NCBI RefSeq assembly: GCF_040712315.1
Contig: NC_134021.1
Span: 31,779,501-31,843,500, forward strand
Direction: 5' to 3'
Source of the DNA: Castanea sativa
Taxonomy: Eukaryota; Streptophyta; Magnoliopsida; Fagales; Fagaceae
DNA length: 64,000 nucleotides
The notes beneath the pieces are model-generated. The model did not search any database, was not told the DNA's origin, and was given only the letters and a program-made list of their open reading frames with translations. The translations under genes were made by a program, and so were the position numbers. Each line of letters opens with the position of its first letter. Within the stretch, counting starts at the first letter, position 1. Shown piece after piece: positions 43,487 through 56,009 of the stretch.

Positions 43487-44424
43487 TGTTGGGTTAAAAA
43501 AGCTTGACCCTGATTAATTAATTCAATTACCCAAGTTGATTATTTAGGTTCAATTGCATGCAAAATGTGAAGGTACCAACAAATTACCAAATAAACTAAA
43601 TGCAACAGAAATTAAATAAGACATGGTGATTTGTTGACAAATGGGAAAAACCTTCTCGCAAGGCAAAAATCCCACCGGGTGATTTTAAGATCGCCACTCC
43701 TAAAAATCCACTAATCTACAATCAAGCGGTTACAAGTATAAAGAATCTTACCAACTATCCTGGCCTATCCCGAAATACCAACCTATAGTTGAACCTTTGC
43801 TTCAATACCTAATTGGACTTGATCTTGTAATAGACTTCTTTCTGTTGATGCACAAATCCTCAATCAGTGACTAACCCTTCGCATGGATCCCAATATGTGA
43901 CTAACTCCAACAACTTGAACAATGTTATTGACTGCAAAGTTCTTCACTTCATCAACAATGAAGATCTGGAAGCACTTGGTTACAAAACCCTATGGCATAC
44001 AAATGTAGTAGTTTCTCACAGAGAAAATAAGTCTCTTGGTCTCTGTATCCATGTGTGACAGCTTTTAAAATAAGCCTTATATAAGTCTAGGGTTGTGAGA
44101 AAAGAAACCCTAAACAAATACATAAGCTTGGGCCGAATTCAGATCTAGAAAATTGAAAATCGTAGTTCTCGATAGATCAAGCTTATGTTGAGTTATCTAT
44201 TAAGCTGCACATTAAGTCTCCATAGCAGGCATTTGTTGAGACTTAATGAAAGGCTTTTCCTCACTTGTTTCTTGGACCAATCTTCATGGCTTTCAATACA
44301 AACGCTTAATATGATTTGAACAACATATTTCTTGGTGTATTAAACCCATCTTAGATCTACCCAATTACAAGTAAAGTGCATTTTGTCAAAGGATTAGCAA
44401 ATTGCATAAAATATGACCCTAACA
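43487..44424 (-). repeat. 3' LTR of element B
   Basis: Minus-strand TGTTAGGGTCATATTTTATG...TTTTTTAACCCAACA, 938 bp. It shares most landmarks with the D and solo LTRs but has its own 3' end, closest to the solo LTR at 57426-58429. Confidence 0.85.
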
Positions 44425-44438
44425 ATCTCCCCCTTTAG
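44425..44438 (-). promoter_or_regulatory. Polypurine tract of element B
   Basis: Minus-strand CTAAAGGGGGAGAT abuts the LTR, nearly identical to the tract at 61446-61457 of element E and to that of D (53910-53922). Confidence 0.8.
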
Positions 44439-44924
44439 TCCGTGACAAAACCATAAGCACAATTATAAGAGAAGCATAAAACAACAACTCCATAACTATT
44501 ACAAAAGCTAAAAAGCCAAAAGTACATAAGCCTAACTAATACAATGAGCTCTTGAAAAACTTTGCAAGAAAAGAGATCATGGCATGATAGACTTGCAATC
44601 TATCTTATTTGAAACACTTAAACAAGATTCATCAAGGCATCAAGTGTGAAACAAAGACAAGTTGTATACAAGAAGAAACATGTGTATAAAAACAGAAAAG
44701 AAATAACACATGTGAGACAAAGATGAAGAAAACATACATCATATATATATATATATCAAAGAATACAATATATGTAAAAGTGGTCACAAGACCATGGTAC
44801 ATGAAGTGAGAAAAGATACATTAAAACCTTACTACATCTCTCAAAGCACTCTCCCCCTAACAAACAGTCCTACTCTCATATAAAAAACTACTCACCCTTT
44901 TTGTCATGAGTGACAAAAGGTGAA

Positions 44925-45741
44925 TCATTGAGAGAGAGTCATCTCATCATTATACTTAGAGCTAAAAGCATTCTCATCATCATAGTGACGTGCACGTGTG
45001 ATAAGATGCGTGTTATAGCCAAAGGGAAGATGAGCTTATCACGTGTAGTAGTGTCTCAATAGCAATCTATCATAGATACTATCATATGTGAAGGAAAATC
45101 TATAGAAAGATCTTCCATGAGAGAAAGAAGGAATGGAGCACGAGGCTCGATGATAGTGTTATAGTAAGACCATGGTGTGAGAACAACGGTTATCACCATA
45201 TTAAGGATCCTTGGACCCTTAGCAAACTTGATTGTGGAGAAATTAAGAGTATCTCCCCAACTGTGGCCTTCTCACAAAAAAGTGTGGCCATCTCGTCTCG
45301 AGAGACAGAACCGAGATGATTGTGACTAGGGTAATCATGATGATCAACCCTAGGAACATGTAGTACCTTGGAAATGAACTCCGGGGTGACTACGATACCT
45401 GTACCTCAGAATACCGTAATAAACCTAGGTACAGAGGTATCGATGGCGTGCATGACGGAGTAAAACTCATGAATGTACACACCAGGACACCTCTTGGGTA
45501 TCTCACATAGAGATGCCCAACCTTGAGAGCTAAACGCATCAGGAAGAAGATTGTCTAGAAAGTCAAATAGAATGACCTAGCATTCTGAATGAACCTCCTA
45601 ATCAAAGAAGTTCTCAAAGAAGTCATCTTGTGTCTTCTCATGATGAAATCGAATAGTGTTAGAAGGGAAGGGAGTAGAAGAAGAAGAGGAACCACAACAT
45701 CTTATGGGGTTCTTAAAGGAGACAAACTTTTTAGGTGCCAT
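44925..45741 (-). pseudogene. Env-like / extra ORF of a SIRE-type Copia element
   Basis: It starts MAPKKFVSFKNPIRCC at 45741, then QGWASLCEIPKRCPGVYIHE, FYSVMHAIDTSVPRF, VVTPEFISKVLHVPRVDHHD, SVSRDEMATLFCEKA and FLLSLMEDLSIDFPSHMI. It ends with an acidic tail (NDEMTLSQ). SIRE-type Copia elements carry an additional 3' ORF of this kind, often called env-like; here no clear signal peptide or membrane segment is seen, so a true envelope role is not supported. Several stops (mostly TAG) and a shortened C-terminus make it a pseudogene. A hAT end begins right next to the ATG. Confidence 0.7.
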
Positions 45742-46440
45742 GTAGGGATGGTAATTTCTACTCTTCTCGTGAGTACCCAGCCTGGCTCGACCCTAATGGG
45801 TCAGGTTTTACCCGGCCTAATAAAGAATAGGGTCGGGTTCAGGTTTTAATAAAACCAAGCTCGAACCCAAACCCAGATCTGGACCCGGACCCGGACCCAA
45901 ACCCAGACCCAACTCAGTTATATCCTTAACTACTAAAATACCTTTATATATATATATATAGTTATAAACCCTAAAATCTCATTTCACATTTTCACTCATC
46001 CATTCTAGCCTAGTCGCCCCACTATCCTCTCCCTCTCTGTCTCACTCTTCTCTCCCACTCTCACTCACTCACTTTCCTCTCCTCTAAACACCATAGCCAC
46101 AACTGAGCCTCACTCACTCTCCTCTCCTCTCCTCTCACCGCTACAGCCTTAACCAAGCCCAGAAAACAAGATCTAAGAAAAAAAATTCTTCACCGATGAA
46201 TTATCCGAAATCCTCGCCGCCAACAAGTTAAACTCTCACCAATCACCGATCCCACACCGCTCTGCCAATAGTAATCACCGATCCAACAATTAGTTAGGTT
46301 TTTTTTTTTTTTTTTGTGTTTAGTTGGTGGGATTTTTAGATTTGCTAATTTTCCTTCTAGGTTTGCAAAATTTCTGGGATTTGTTGGATTTTAGGTGTGG
46401 GTTGGTTTGTTAGATCTTGGCATCCATTTGGATGGCAAGA
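45742..46440 (+). mobile_element. hAT-type transposon end
   Basis: TAGGGATGGTAATTTCTAC at the left edge is a typical hAT terminus. GGTCGGGTTCAGG and GGACCCGGACCCGGACCC, in opposite orientations (45830-45900), are typical hAT subterminal motifs. A CT-rich leader follows (46020-46140). No right terminus or 8-bp duplication could be fixed, so only one end is called. Confidence 0.6.
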
Positions 46441-46719
46441 AAATAGTTAAGAAAATGTTGTAATTATTAAATAGCATGTTAAGCATAAGAACACATCCTC
46501 AACTCTAGATGCAAAGCATTCCTAGATCAAAAACACATTAAACAAGTGTAACCACTTTTATTGCAAAAACATGTTTACACAATTTAAAGAGCATATACTA
46601 CCACATGTGTTCCTTGTGATGGCCAAATGTGTGTTGTGTGTGAAACTTTTGCAATGGAGCATAAGTAAAGCATTATGTACTCACAAAAACCTGATTAGAC
46701 CGGGGTATTTTGGGACACA

Positions 46720-47640
46720 ACTTATTTGTATGTGGGCTAAACCTTAATCCTACAAATTAGGCCCCAAACTTCACCTGGTTTCTCCTCCCTCCCTTGTGTT
46801 TCCCAGTATTTCTGCTCTCTGTCTCTCACTCCCTAGTTTTTTCCAACCCCTCATCTATCCCTTCTTCTCGCTCTTATAGTCTTTTATTAGTGGGATTATA
46901 ATCATTATCTCCCCACTTTGCACATATTCCCACACTTATAAGAATCCCAAAGGATCCTCATGATTTTATAGGATTCAATTGGAACTTATTCCAAACACCG
47001 GATAGCATTCAAGAGTGGTTCCCCAATGGCACTATCAGACCCTGACTACTATTTTGCCGAATTTATGTTACACCCCAATTGTCTCGTTACTGACCTACAT
47101 CTAGTCGACCACTTAAGAGTATCTAAAGTCATCTTCCCCTCAGCCATAGTCTTGGTCTTGGGGTTGGGCCTCTCATGATAAGGCCCAAAGGGTCACCACT
47201 GCTAATTTTATCTGCCCCTAGGGGTCATAACTCTCCCATTGAGCCCTACAAGTAGGGTGTCATACTTACTTAAATCCTCTAGTTTCAGCCCTAATCTCTT
47301 GTACAGATTGGGGTACATTATCTCAGCCCCATTCCCTTGATTAACCATTACTCTCTTTACTAGGAATCCACTGATTTGAGAAGTCACCACTAAAGCATCA
47401 TCTGGTGATTTGACATTCGTGTTGCACCCCGACTGTCTCATTACTAACCTACATCTAGCCGACCACTTAAGAGTCTCTAAACTCATCTTCCTTTCAGTCA
47501 CAGTCTTGGCCTCAGGGTTGGGCCTCTCATGATGAGGCCCAAGGCCAACTCTCTCCTAGTGCACCAAGTACAAACCATCTGATGGGTCTCGAGCTTTATG
47601 TTGGGTTTTGATCAAGGAGGCAGACAGGGCCCAACTCACC
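46720..47640 (-). pseudogene. Gypsy protease fragment
   Basis: Minus-strand 47501-47208 reads DDALVVTSQISGFLVKRVMV, then NQGNGAEIMYPNLYKRLGLK and LSKYDTLLVGLNGRVMTPRG, the aspartic protease region of a plant Ty3/gypsy element. Asn occupies the usual catalytic Asp position (V-D-x-G). A 130-bp block (GACCTACATCTAGTCGACCA...GGGCCTCTCATGATAAGGCC) at 47065-47190 recurs at 47420-47555. Non-coding DNA surrounds it. It interrupts element B. Confidence 0.65.
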
Positions 47641-48339
47641 CACACATTATATGAAGAGTAATGATATAGTCAGATCAAATATATTCACACACAATCATAA
47701 CTATTTGATGGGGACCATCACCTTTGAGGTACATCATATAACTCCTATATCTCCTAGAAACACGCTTGCAATCATATTGAAAGTATTTTGATTCTTTTTA
47801 CTCTTTAGGTTCTTTGCATATTTTTCCTTTAAGCATAAAATGACATAACATGCATGGGTATATAAGAAAGATGGAAATTACCCAATTATGTAAGCCAAAA
47901 ATCTTATTTTTGCTGTGCAAGTGCTACACCTTACTAAGCACGGCTTTTGTGAATTGCACACAATTGTTGTGTGATTGGCAAATTTTAGTGGTGAGATAGT
48001 TATTTATGTCTTTCTCTTAGGATTTTTTTAGTCCTTCCCATCAAAAAGAGTGATTTAAGATATGAAAGATAAGAGATCAAGCAAATCATACAAATCACAT
48101 AAAAAAAAGCCACAAAGCTCACTTGCTTAGTTGTGCATGAAGATGGTCATCTATGCTACAAGTGATACAAAGTTAAGAACTTTGATTCAAAGGCCATCCA
48201 AGGTACACAAGTACCAATATACACAAACACACTGTTTTTGTATTTTTCAAATTTTTCCTTTTTTTTTTTTACTAAAAAAACTTAAAACAAAGGCAAAGAC
48301 AAACAAACAAACAAACAAAGCATCGAATTACTAGACTGA

Positions 48340-48790
48340 CTCAACCACAACACAAACCATGAATGCAATTAGGAAAGTGAAGGAATCACTTGGAATCTTT
48401 TTCCTTCTTGATGGAAGATTTGGATGGGGACCCTTTCTTTTGCATGAGCCATTGTTCAGATGATTAAGGAGGAGAGTTGAAACAATTGAAATTTGAGAGT
48501 AACATGACCGCCTTAAGAAGTCCTCCAAGAGGGACTAAAGAAAGTTGGAGTTGATTTTGGTTCCATAGAGATGGCACACTATTGCTTTGTCTAGTGGCTA
48601 ACCACTTATAGCAATTTAGACGAGTGAGCCTTGATGCTCCATAGTAGTGATAGAAGTGAGGCTTCTTTGGTTGAGATTTCCTATTGGTGGAGAGATGATT
48701 ATTCTACTTAGTCTCTTTCTTACCAACCTTACGGGGTGCTCTGTGGGGTGTAAGGTGGGGTTTGCAATGAATGGAGTTGAAGCTTGCTCA
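48340..48790 (-). pseudogene. Gag C-terminus remnant of element B
   Basis: The minus strand gives KPHFYHYYGASRLTRLNCYK, a degenerate knuckle corresponding to the CHHYGASGHIRPNC of element D, followed by a Ser/Asn-rich tail (NQNQLQLSLVPLGGLLKAVM). Cysteines are partly lost and stops are present. Cut on the right by an LTR. Confidence 0.6.
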
Positions 48791-48792
48791 CT

Positions 48793-50030
48793 CCCAAGTG
48801 TAGGAGATCGTAGCAATATAATTCTCGGAATACTGAGGTCGAACCATAAGGAGCAGAGTAAATTCAAAGACAATGTAATTAAAAAAAAAATTGGTGAAGA
48901 TGAAGAATAATTTTTGCTTGGTAATTGTAAACAAGAATAACAATGATAATTGATTTAATTCAATAATGTAAATACTAGGCATCGGGGTGTTTCCCTATAT
49001 CGATATGAAATTCTTTGTGATCTAAGAAATTATATATTTCATAACTGATTGTTCTTATACAATTAAATAATTATGATTCGTTTGAACTGAGACAATTCAA
49101 GAATGCATGATAACCTAGATTAATAATGTGGTTAGAAAAGTTTTCAGAAAAACCCATTCACTTTAAATCCTGATTTCTATTTAAAACTATTAGAAATTCA
49201 TCTAAAAAATAAGAAAAACATAATTGAACTTATTGAAAGCATGGAAGAACTAATACATCAAAAGAAATCTAATCGAACAATCAAATATGTTGTTGATAAA
49301 ATCTTAGAAAGAATCACATTGAATATTCATACCATATAAAAGAAACATAACCCCTAGCCCTAGCAAAGAGTTTAGGTCACCATTAGAACAAGGTTTTCTT
49401 TGCCAAATTCGTTCTACACATCCTCCCTTCCAAACCCTAACATCAAAGTGTCCAAAGAAAAATAAAACCTTTACTATTTTAATTTTCATCCAGATTTACA
49501 TCAGTAACTTGTGAGTTAATTTCGGCCTTCAAAAATTATGAATTTAGAAAAACCCAAAACTGGAAAGTTGTAGATACTTAATTCACAGTTCCAACCCATC
49601 TAGCCTTGTGTCAATTTGATTTTTGAGAAGAGAGATACACCCAAAATACTGATCAGTGTTCAAATCTAATTTTTCCTTTTCAGATTCTACCTCTTTGATT
49701 TCTTTTCTTATTTGAAGCTTCCAAACATGGTAGATGATCTAAGCACTTTAGTTTCACCTCCTTAGACATTTAAGCATGGTCCTTTAGCTCCTCTTTAATT
49801 CTAGTTTGACATCCATTCTCTCACAAACTATTGTAAACTCATCTTTTTCACATGATTTCTTGAAAGTAGAAAATTACATGCAATGAATGACATCTTATTC
49901 AAGAAATTATGTAAAAATAAACAATAGGGACTAATGTAAATCATGACTTAATTATACAAATTAAGTATAGTAATAAGGAGATAACACTCACATAAATATA
50001 TAACAAATATACATTTTAAGACGTTATCAG
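48793..50030 (-). mobile_element. Athila-type gypsy LTR
   Basis: On the minus strand it begins TGATAACGTCTTAAAATGTA and ends TATTGCTACGATCTCCTACA followed by CTTGGGAG. This is the terminal pattern of a common plant gypsy LTR (about 1.24 kb). No attached PBS, PPT or coding sequence is seen, so it is probably a solo LTR. The target duplication could not be fixed. Confidence 0.6.
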
Positions 50031-51630
50031 TCACCGCCTAGTTATATGGTCTAGGAACCATGAATATAGTGTCCTTTTGAGGAAGGACCTTTTAATCTTA
50101 CTACCAGAGTTTGGGTTCGGAGTTTAGATATGCTCTTGGGAAGGCGTTAGGCACCCAAAATCACCCAACCCTAAGGTTGGCCTCCCATCATTATGTCCTA
50201 TATCTTAATTATATTAATTTTTTTCTAAATACTTGTATTCTAGACTCACACACATAATAACATGCATCTAACAAACAATATGACATCTTTAACCCTAAAT
50301 ACATACTTATCCATCTATCCAAACAAAAAAGAGCTAAACATATTGAAGAAACCCTAATCATACATCTAACAAAGTAGCAAATAAACATGGCAGCAATCGT
50401 TTCATCAAACAAAATATATCAAGAACAAAATGTTAACACATTAAAAACCCTAATCACACATCTAAGAACCCTAACACAATGCATGAGCATTGCTAATGCG
50501 TGACTTACCCTTTACTTACCTCTTAACAACATAGCACCTATGGCATCATGAATGAACATGTGAATGCATGTTCATGGTATCGAAGCAAGAAACAAGCATG
50601 AAACCCTAATCTAGAAAAGTGTTAACAAAAAACATGTTAAAAGATGAGCAAAGATTTTATGAGACTTAAAACGTGTGTAAAAAAAGGCTATGTAGACAAA
50701 CATATGAAGGCAAGAACAAAACAAACAAAAATTTGGGTTTTCTGGGTAACGACATCACTCATGATAGAATAGGTCTGCATATGCATGAGTTCTGCCTGCG
50801 TGCGCAGGCTAGATCGTGCGTACACAGATCCATACCTAGAAACCCTAATCCATACAGAAACGTAGCAGAAACCAAAAACATAAATCCTAGCAATCTAGCA
50901 TGCTCAAAGACATAAAGAAAACCTAAAACTAACCTAAATAAACATATAAAACATAAAGTAAACAAAGAAACAGATTAAAAACAAGGATTAAAGTAGAAAA
51001 TTAAGGAGAAAAGCTTCAAGGCATACCTCAAAGCAAAAACTCCTAGGCTTGATTTTTTACTATTCCCTTCAGTCAAATCTATCATAATTCAATGAAAGAG
51101 TGATTAGCAATCTTGAACTCAAAATATTGGGGCCAGGAAAGGTCCCAATAAAATAAAATGACTTGAGGGTGTTTTGTGAAAAACTCATTTTTGATTTACT
51201 ATTTCCTAGTTAATCTTAGGTTTTTCCTGTGAGATTTTTTTTTTTTGAAAATGTACCATGTAAGGCTTTATATAATGGAAAAAATGGGGTTTGGAGCGAC
51301 TCCTAGATGATGTGAGATTCATTCCAAACCTCAGCCATTATTGCAAAAAACTTGTCTTCTTATGCTTCTGAAACCCTAGCTGCCTGCACAAGATCGTGTC
51401 TACGTACGCATGCAATGGCTCGTGTACATAGGCCGAGGGCTATTTTGGTCAATTTATTTCCAAAATTATATTTTTGCTCATTAAAAAGGTTACATTTTCC
51501 ATTTTAACAATTCTCAAGTCAATTTAATATTTGATTGGGCTCTAAATTGGCCTTGGGCCTTAAAGTTCGAGCATCATTAGGGAACGAGGGCCTAAGTTGT
51601 AAGGGGTACAAAATACAGTGTCTATAGATG
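50031..51630 (-). mobile_element. Ogre/Tat-type LTR, minus strand
   Basis: On the minus strand the start TATAGACACTGTATTTTGTA (near 51628) resembles the TGTAGACAC-type start of Ogre LTRs. It is preceded by a PPT-like AAAAAAGGGGCATC. The end has GGTTGGGTGATTTTGGGTGC, CTAACGCCTTCCC and CTAGACCATATAACTAGGCG, where the LTR end and a tRNA-Arg-type primer site are expected. About 1.6 kb. Confidence 0.6.
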
Positions 51631-52113
51631 CCCCTTTTTTGATTCATAAGCTTTGCTAACAGAATCAAAATAATAAGAGACAAAACAATTTGTTTCGATG
51701 TACGGCTCAGGCCCAACCCACACATACGACACACATCATGCATACATGGGACGGGGTGCAACTACAAAGAGCTGCATGGGATTTGTATGTTTGAAGTCCC
51801 ACCTTTGTTGCTCGGGAAACGAGCAAGGACAGGTTTGCTATCCTGGAACATGTTTTGCCACTTGCAAGCAAATGGCAAGTGACTTGCTATCCTAAAGTCA
51901 CTAAAAAAGAAAAAAGAAAACATACAAAGGGTGCTTTTTTATGAGCTAACCTAACAAATAACAAAAGCATATAATCTCTGTGGTGTCCATCCGAGGCTCT
52001 TGCCTCAAACTTCTCCAGGTGACTTATTTCTCTTGTCTTCTTCACTTCTTTCTCTACCTTTTCTGGTGAGGCTTTTACCTCAGGTTGGCTTTGGCCTCTT
52101 TCTCAATCACTAT
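51631..52113 (-). other. Non-coding piece beside the Ogre-type LTR
   Basis: Probably 3' internal sequence of the minus-strand Ogre-type element, since it lies on the PPT side. The minus strand contains a purine-rich stretch (GAAGAAGTGAAGAAGACAAG). No coding frame is recognised. Confidence 0.4.
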
Positions 52114-53028
52114 TGTAGACACTCAATTTTGCACCCATGATTTAATCAAGGAAGATGATTGGAGTGACCATCCATGTATCCAAAAAATCATTCTTGCATT
52201 ACATGCATCATTTTGTTCTTACATCACGTGCATTAACTTGTTCTTGCATTGCATGCATTATTCTATTCATTTCATATCATAAGAATGATCTTGAGATTCT
52301 AACGGTCACAACGGTATGTCAGTTCCCAAATCGAACTGTCAGATTAAAAGATATCGCATGATCAAGTTTGCACAGTCTAGATGCATTGTATGGGGTGAAG
52401 CCTATCACATGTGATTAATTGAAATCAATTTTGATTGGTTAATGATTAAAATTAATTAAATGAATTTATGTGAATGGTGAAATATTTTTCTTAAAGTGAG
52501 ATTTGTTGCATGGAATTAAAACAAATAATGTGATAATATTTAAAGACTATGGATAATTAGACTTTTGGGATAATTATATTCAAAATAATTATTTTAAAAG
52601 TCATAATTATCACTTTGGAATGAGGTTTATCATGAAAAAAACTCTAAAATTCGTCCAAATACAATCTTAGAGTTGGCAAACACTTCAAAAACGTGCTAAT
52701 CAAGTAGCAGATTTCAGATTCACGTCCTGAGGCACTTTTGGCATAGTAGAATTCAAAATTAGGACTAGGTTATTTCTGGTAAAGTTGTAGAGAATTAAAT
52801 TTCTCTTCAGTTATCAAAATTTCAGCTTATTCAAAGTTTGAGTAAAGCGATATGATCAAAATACGAACTAGATCTAAAAAATCAGCTTACTTTTATCCAA
52901 ATCCCCTTCTTTTTAGGATTTTCCCTATACGTTTTTTGATTAATTTTTAAGCTGATTGGACTTAATTTTTAAGTAAACCTAGCTTATTTTCTAAGCAATT
53001 AACACCTCTATAAATAGGGGATGTCACC

Positions 53029-53909
53029 TATTGAGAAATTTAGACCCCGGTTGATAAAATTAACATATTTTAAACCCAAGTTGTAATTAAATTTATTATG
53101 AATAAACCTTGTTAAAACAAACTAACATCAATATCATGTCAATATCATGCATAACAGAAAAGTAAATAAGACAAGATATGATGACCTAGGAAAACCAATG
53201 AAACAAATTAGTTTCACAGTAAAAAACCTAGGAGGAAACCTTCCCGAAAAGCAATTCACTATAGTAAAGAGAAGTTTCAGATCTAGTACAAAACTTTTGT
53301 CCCTAGACTCTACAATCACTGTAGATGAACTTATAGCAGAAACCTTCTACCGCTTTGTAACCTCTGAACTCTTCAATATATGAATGCCACTCTTTTGCAC
53401 AGATCCTAGTACGTGACTAACCAATAATGCACGACTCCCAGTACATAACTAACTCACCAACTTGAAGAAGATGTTGGTTGTAGAGTTATTCACTTCATCA
53501 ACATTGAAGATCAAGAAGCACTTGGTTACAAAACCCTAAGGTGCAAAGACGCAGTAGATTCTTTCAGAGAGAATAAGGCATCAGTCACTTTTTGCATGTG
53601 TTCACCTTGTATTCTCTTATGTGACGGCCTCTAAAATAAGCCTTATATATGTCTAGGATTGTGAGAAAAGAAACCCTACACATACATGTCAATATAAGCC
53701 GAAAATCAGATCTAGAAATCTGAATTTTATAATCTCGATAGATAGTATCTATTGAGAGTTGTTGAGCTTTAATGAATCAGCAACTCTTGTTCCTTGAAAT
53801 ATTAAACACATCATAGATTTGCCCAATTACAAGTAAAGTATATTTTATCATAAGATTAGCCAAATCTAAATGACATATGTTCTTAACATGATTTACATAT
53901 GTCCTAACA
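53029..53909 (-). repeat. 3' LTR of element D
   Basis: Minus-strand TGTTAGGACATATGTAAATC...GGTCTAAATTTCTCAATA, 881 bp. It is very close to the LTR at 58910 and to the solo LTR at 26562. A PPT-like CCAAAGGGGAAGAT adjoins it at 53910-53922. Confidence 0.85.
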
Positions 53910-56009
53910 ATCTTCCCCTTTGGTATCTGTGACAAAACCACAACAAATAAATGAACATATGAGAGAAGTCATAAATCACTTAATTCATACTCACTTATGG
54001 AAAACAATAAAATCTAACCTAACACAAGCCCTTGAAAAACTTTGCAAGAAGAGAGTTCATGGCAAGGAAGACTTTGACAACCTGTATTTCTAAAACACTT
54101 TAAACAAAACTTATCACGGCATCTTAGTGTGAAACAAAAATGAAAAGATTGCATACAATAAAGAAACATGTATATAAAGAGAGAAAAAAAACAACACATG
54201 TAGAGGTAGGTAAAAAAGTCATACATCATCATATATATAGACATCAAAGATAAGCACAATGTATGTAAAAATGGTCACAAGATCGGTGTACAAGAAGAAG
54301 AAGCTAAAAGAAACTCCTATAACAACAAGGAGGTAAACACTCCCCCTAACAAGATAAAACACAACTCCCCCTTGCAAGGGCATTTCTCCCCCTAATATGT
54401 AGAATCTTTAAAAGAAACCACATATTTTCTCCCTTTTTGTCATGATTGAAAAAGGGTACAAGAAGCTATAAAGCCTCACCCGAGAAACAAAGATAATAAA
54501 AAATGATCAAGGGGCCAAAAGGAATCCATAAAAATGCATGAATGTAATGAAACAAGATGCTATGGATGAAAAAATAATAGAAAGATGCAAAACATGTGAA
54601 AAACAATGCTTGCAAGAAGATCTGAATGGATCGAGAGTTGTCAAGTAGCTATCAAGCAAAAGCCAACCTCGATAGATTGAACAGCTATCGAGCATCTATC
54701 GAGGAGACAGAAACTATCTCGATGGATCAAAAAGCTATTGAGAAGCTATCAAGATTGCGATAAAAAGAAACTGAAGAGCTCAATTGATAGCCTAACTGTC
54801 GAGAAGTGTCCAGTAGCTGTTGATATTGCTTAAAAACAATTTTTTGAGAAGATAAAAACATTGATATGAATGCAATTAAACATGCTACACAAATAAGGAT
54901 CCAAGTAACATTTTAAGCTCTCAAAAACATCTTTCAACAAGAAAAATGTTAAGCACATAGATCCAAAACACACATGCACATACTAAACAAGTCTAACCAA
55001 TTGTATATTTCAAAAACAAGTCAAGAAAGTTTAGTGAGCATACATTAACACATGTAAACCTTGTGATGGCCAAATCACATTGTACCTGCACATGTATCAA
55101 AAGTAGCAAAGAATATTGCGTTTTGTGTATGAAAAATATCGCAAGATTGCATAAGTGTTTACATGTTATGACGATTTGAGATATGAGCAAATCAATTTAA
55201 CACACACACAATCATAACTACTTGATGGGGACTATTACCTTTAAGGTACATCCTATAACTCTCACATCTCCTAGAAGACACGCTTGCAATAATATTTTAA
55301 AGCATTTTAATTCTTTTTGCTGTAATTTTTCTCTGCATATTTTCTTTTAAGCATATCATACATGGGCATATAAAAGAGAGAAAAGAAATACCCAATTATG
55401 TTAAGTTTTTGACATTGCACTTTTGTTATGTCGAAGCATACCGATGTCATTTCATGATTGGCGAGCAATAGTGGTGAGATGGTTATTTATGCCTTTCTCT
55501 TAGGAGTTTTTAGTCCTTGTAAAAAATAGTGATACGAGTGTTAAGTATAAGAGATTATTTAATCTTACTCATAACAAACTCGAGTCACAAAGCTCACTTG
55601 CTTAGTTGTGCATAAAGATGCTCATCTAAGCTACAAGAGAAACAAAGTTTAGAAAACTTTCTTTCATTGGCCATTTAAGGTACAAAAGTACCAATGTACA
55701 CAAAACACACACTGTTTTTATATTTTTCTGATTTTTTTCAATTTTATTTTGAAAAACAAACAAAATAATTACTAAAAAACTAAACAAAAACAGAAAAACA
55801 ACATGAAGACATGAAAGATAGATGCAGATGCATGAAAGCATGATTCCAAAAGCAGATAAGAAAGCAAGCAAAGAGAGTCCTACTTTAGATATAAAGAATT
55901 AAAGCTGAGGATAATAGAAAAGAAAATTAAGTCTTAGACTCATTTTTCACCCACACAGTACGAGTCTTTGGCCGTGAAGACAAAAAAGGCATGTGTCCTT
56001 GTATGTCTA
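53910..56009 (-). other. Non-coding 3' region of element D
   Basis: It matches the 3' untranslated parts of elements B and E (53910-54480) and the post-gag region of B (54880-55920). CTATCGAG-type repeats at about 54650-54800 resemble those of the LTR U3. No pol domain was found in any frame. Confidence 0.65.

Larger units (their letters stand above)
43487..48790 (-). mobile_element. Copia-type element B: gag remnant and env-like ORF, no visible pol
   Basis: The minus-strand order is degenerate gag C-terminus (48340-48790), a long non-coding region (about 46440-48340, interrupted by a gypsy fragment), env-like ORF (44925-45741, entered by a hAT end at its start), 3' untranslated region, PPT and 3' LTR. 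The non-coding region matches that following gag in element D (54880-55920), and the 3' untranslated part matches D and E. No integrase, RT or RNase H was found. Its 5' end is lost at the LTR at 48793. Confidence 0.7.

Noticed and set aside
44925..45741. True viral envelope gene
   Set aside because: No convincing signal peptide, fusion peptide or transmembrane anchor is visible. The ORF family is known only as an extra, env-like ORF of Copia elements.
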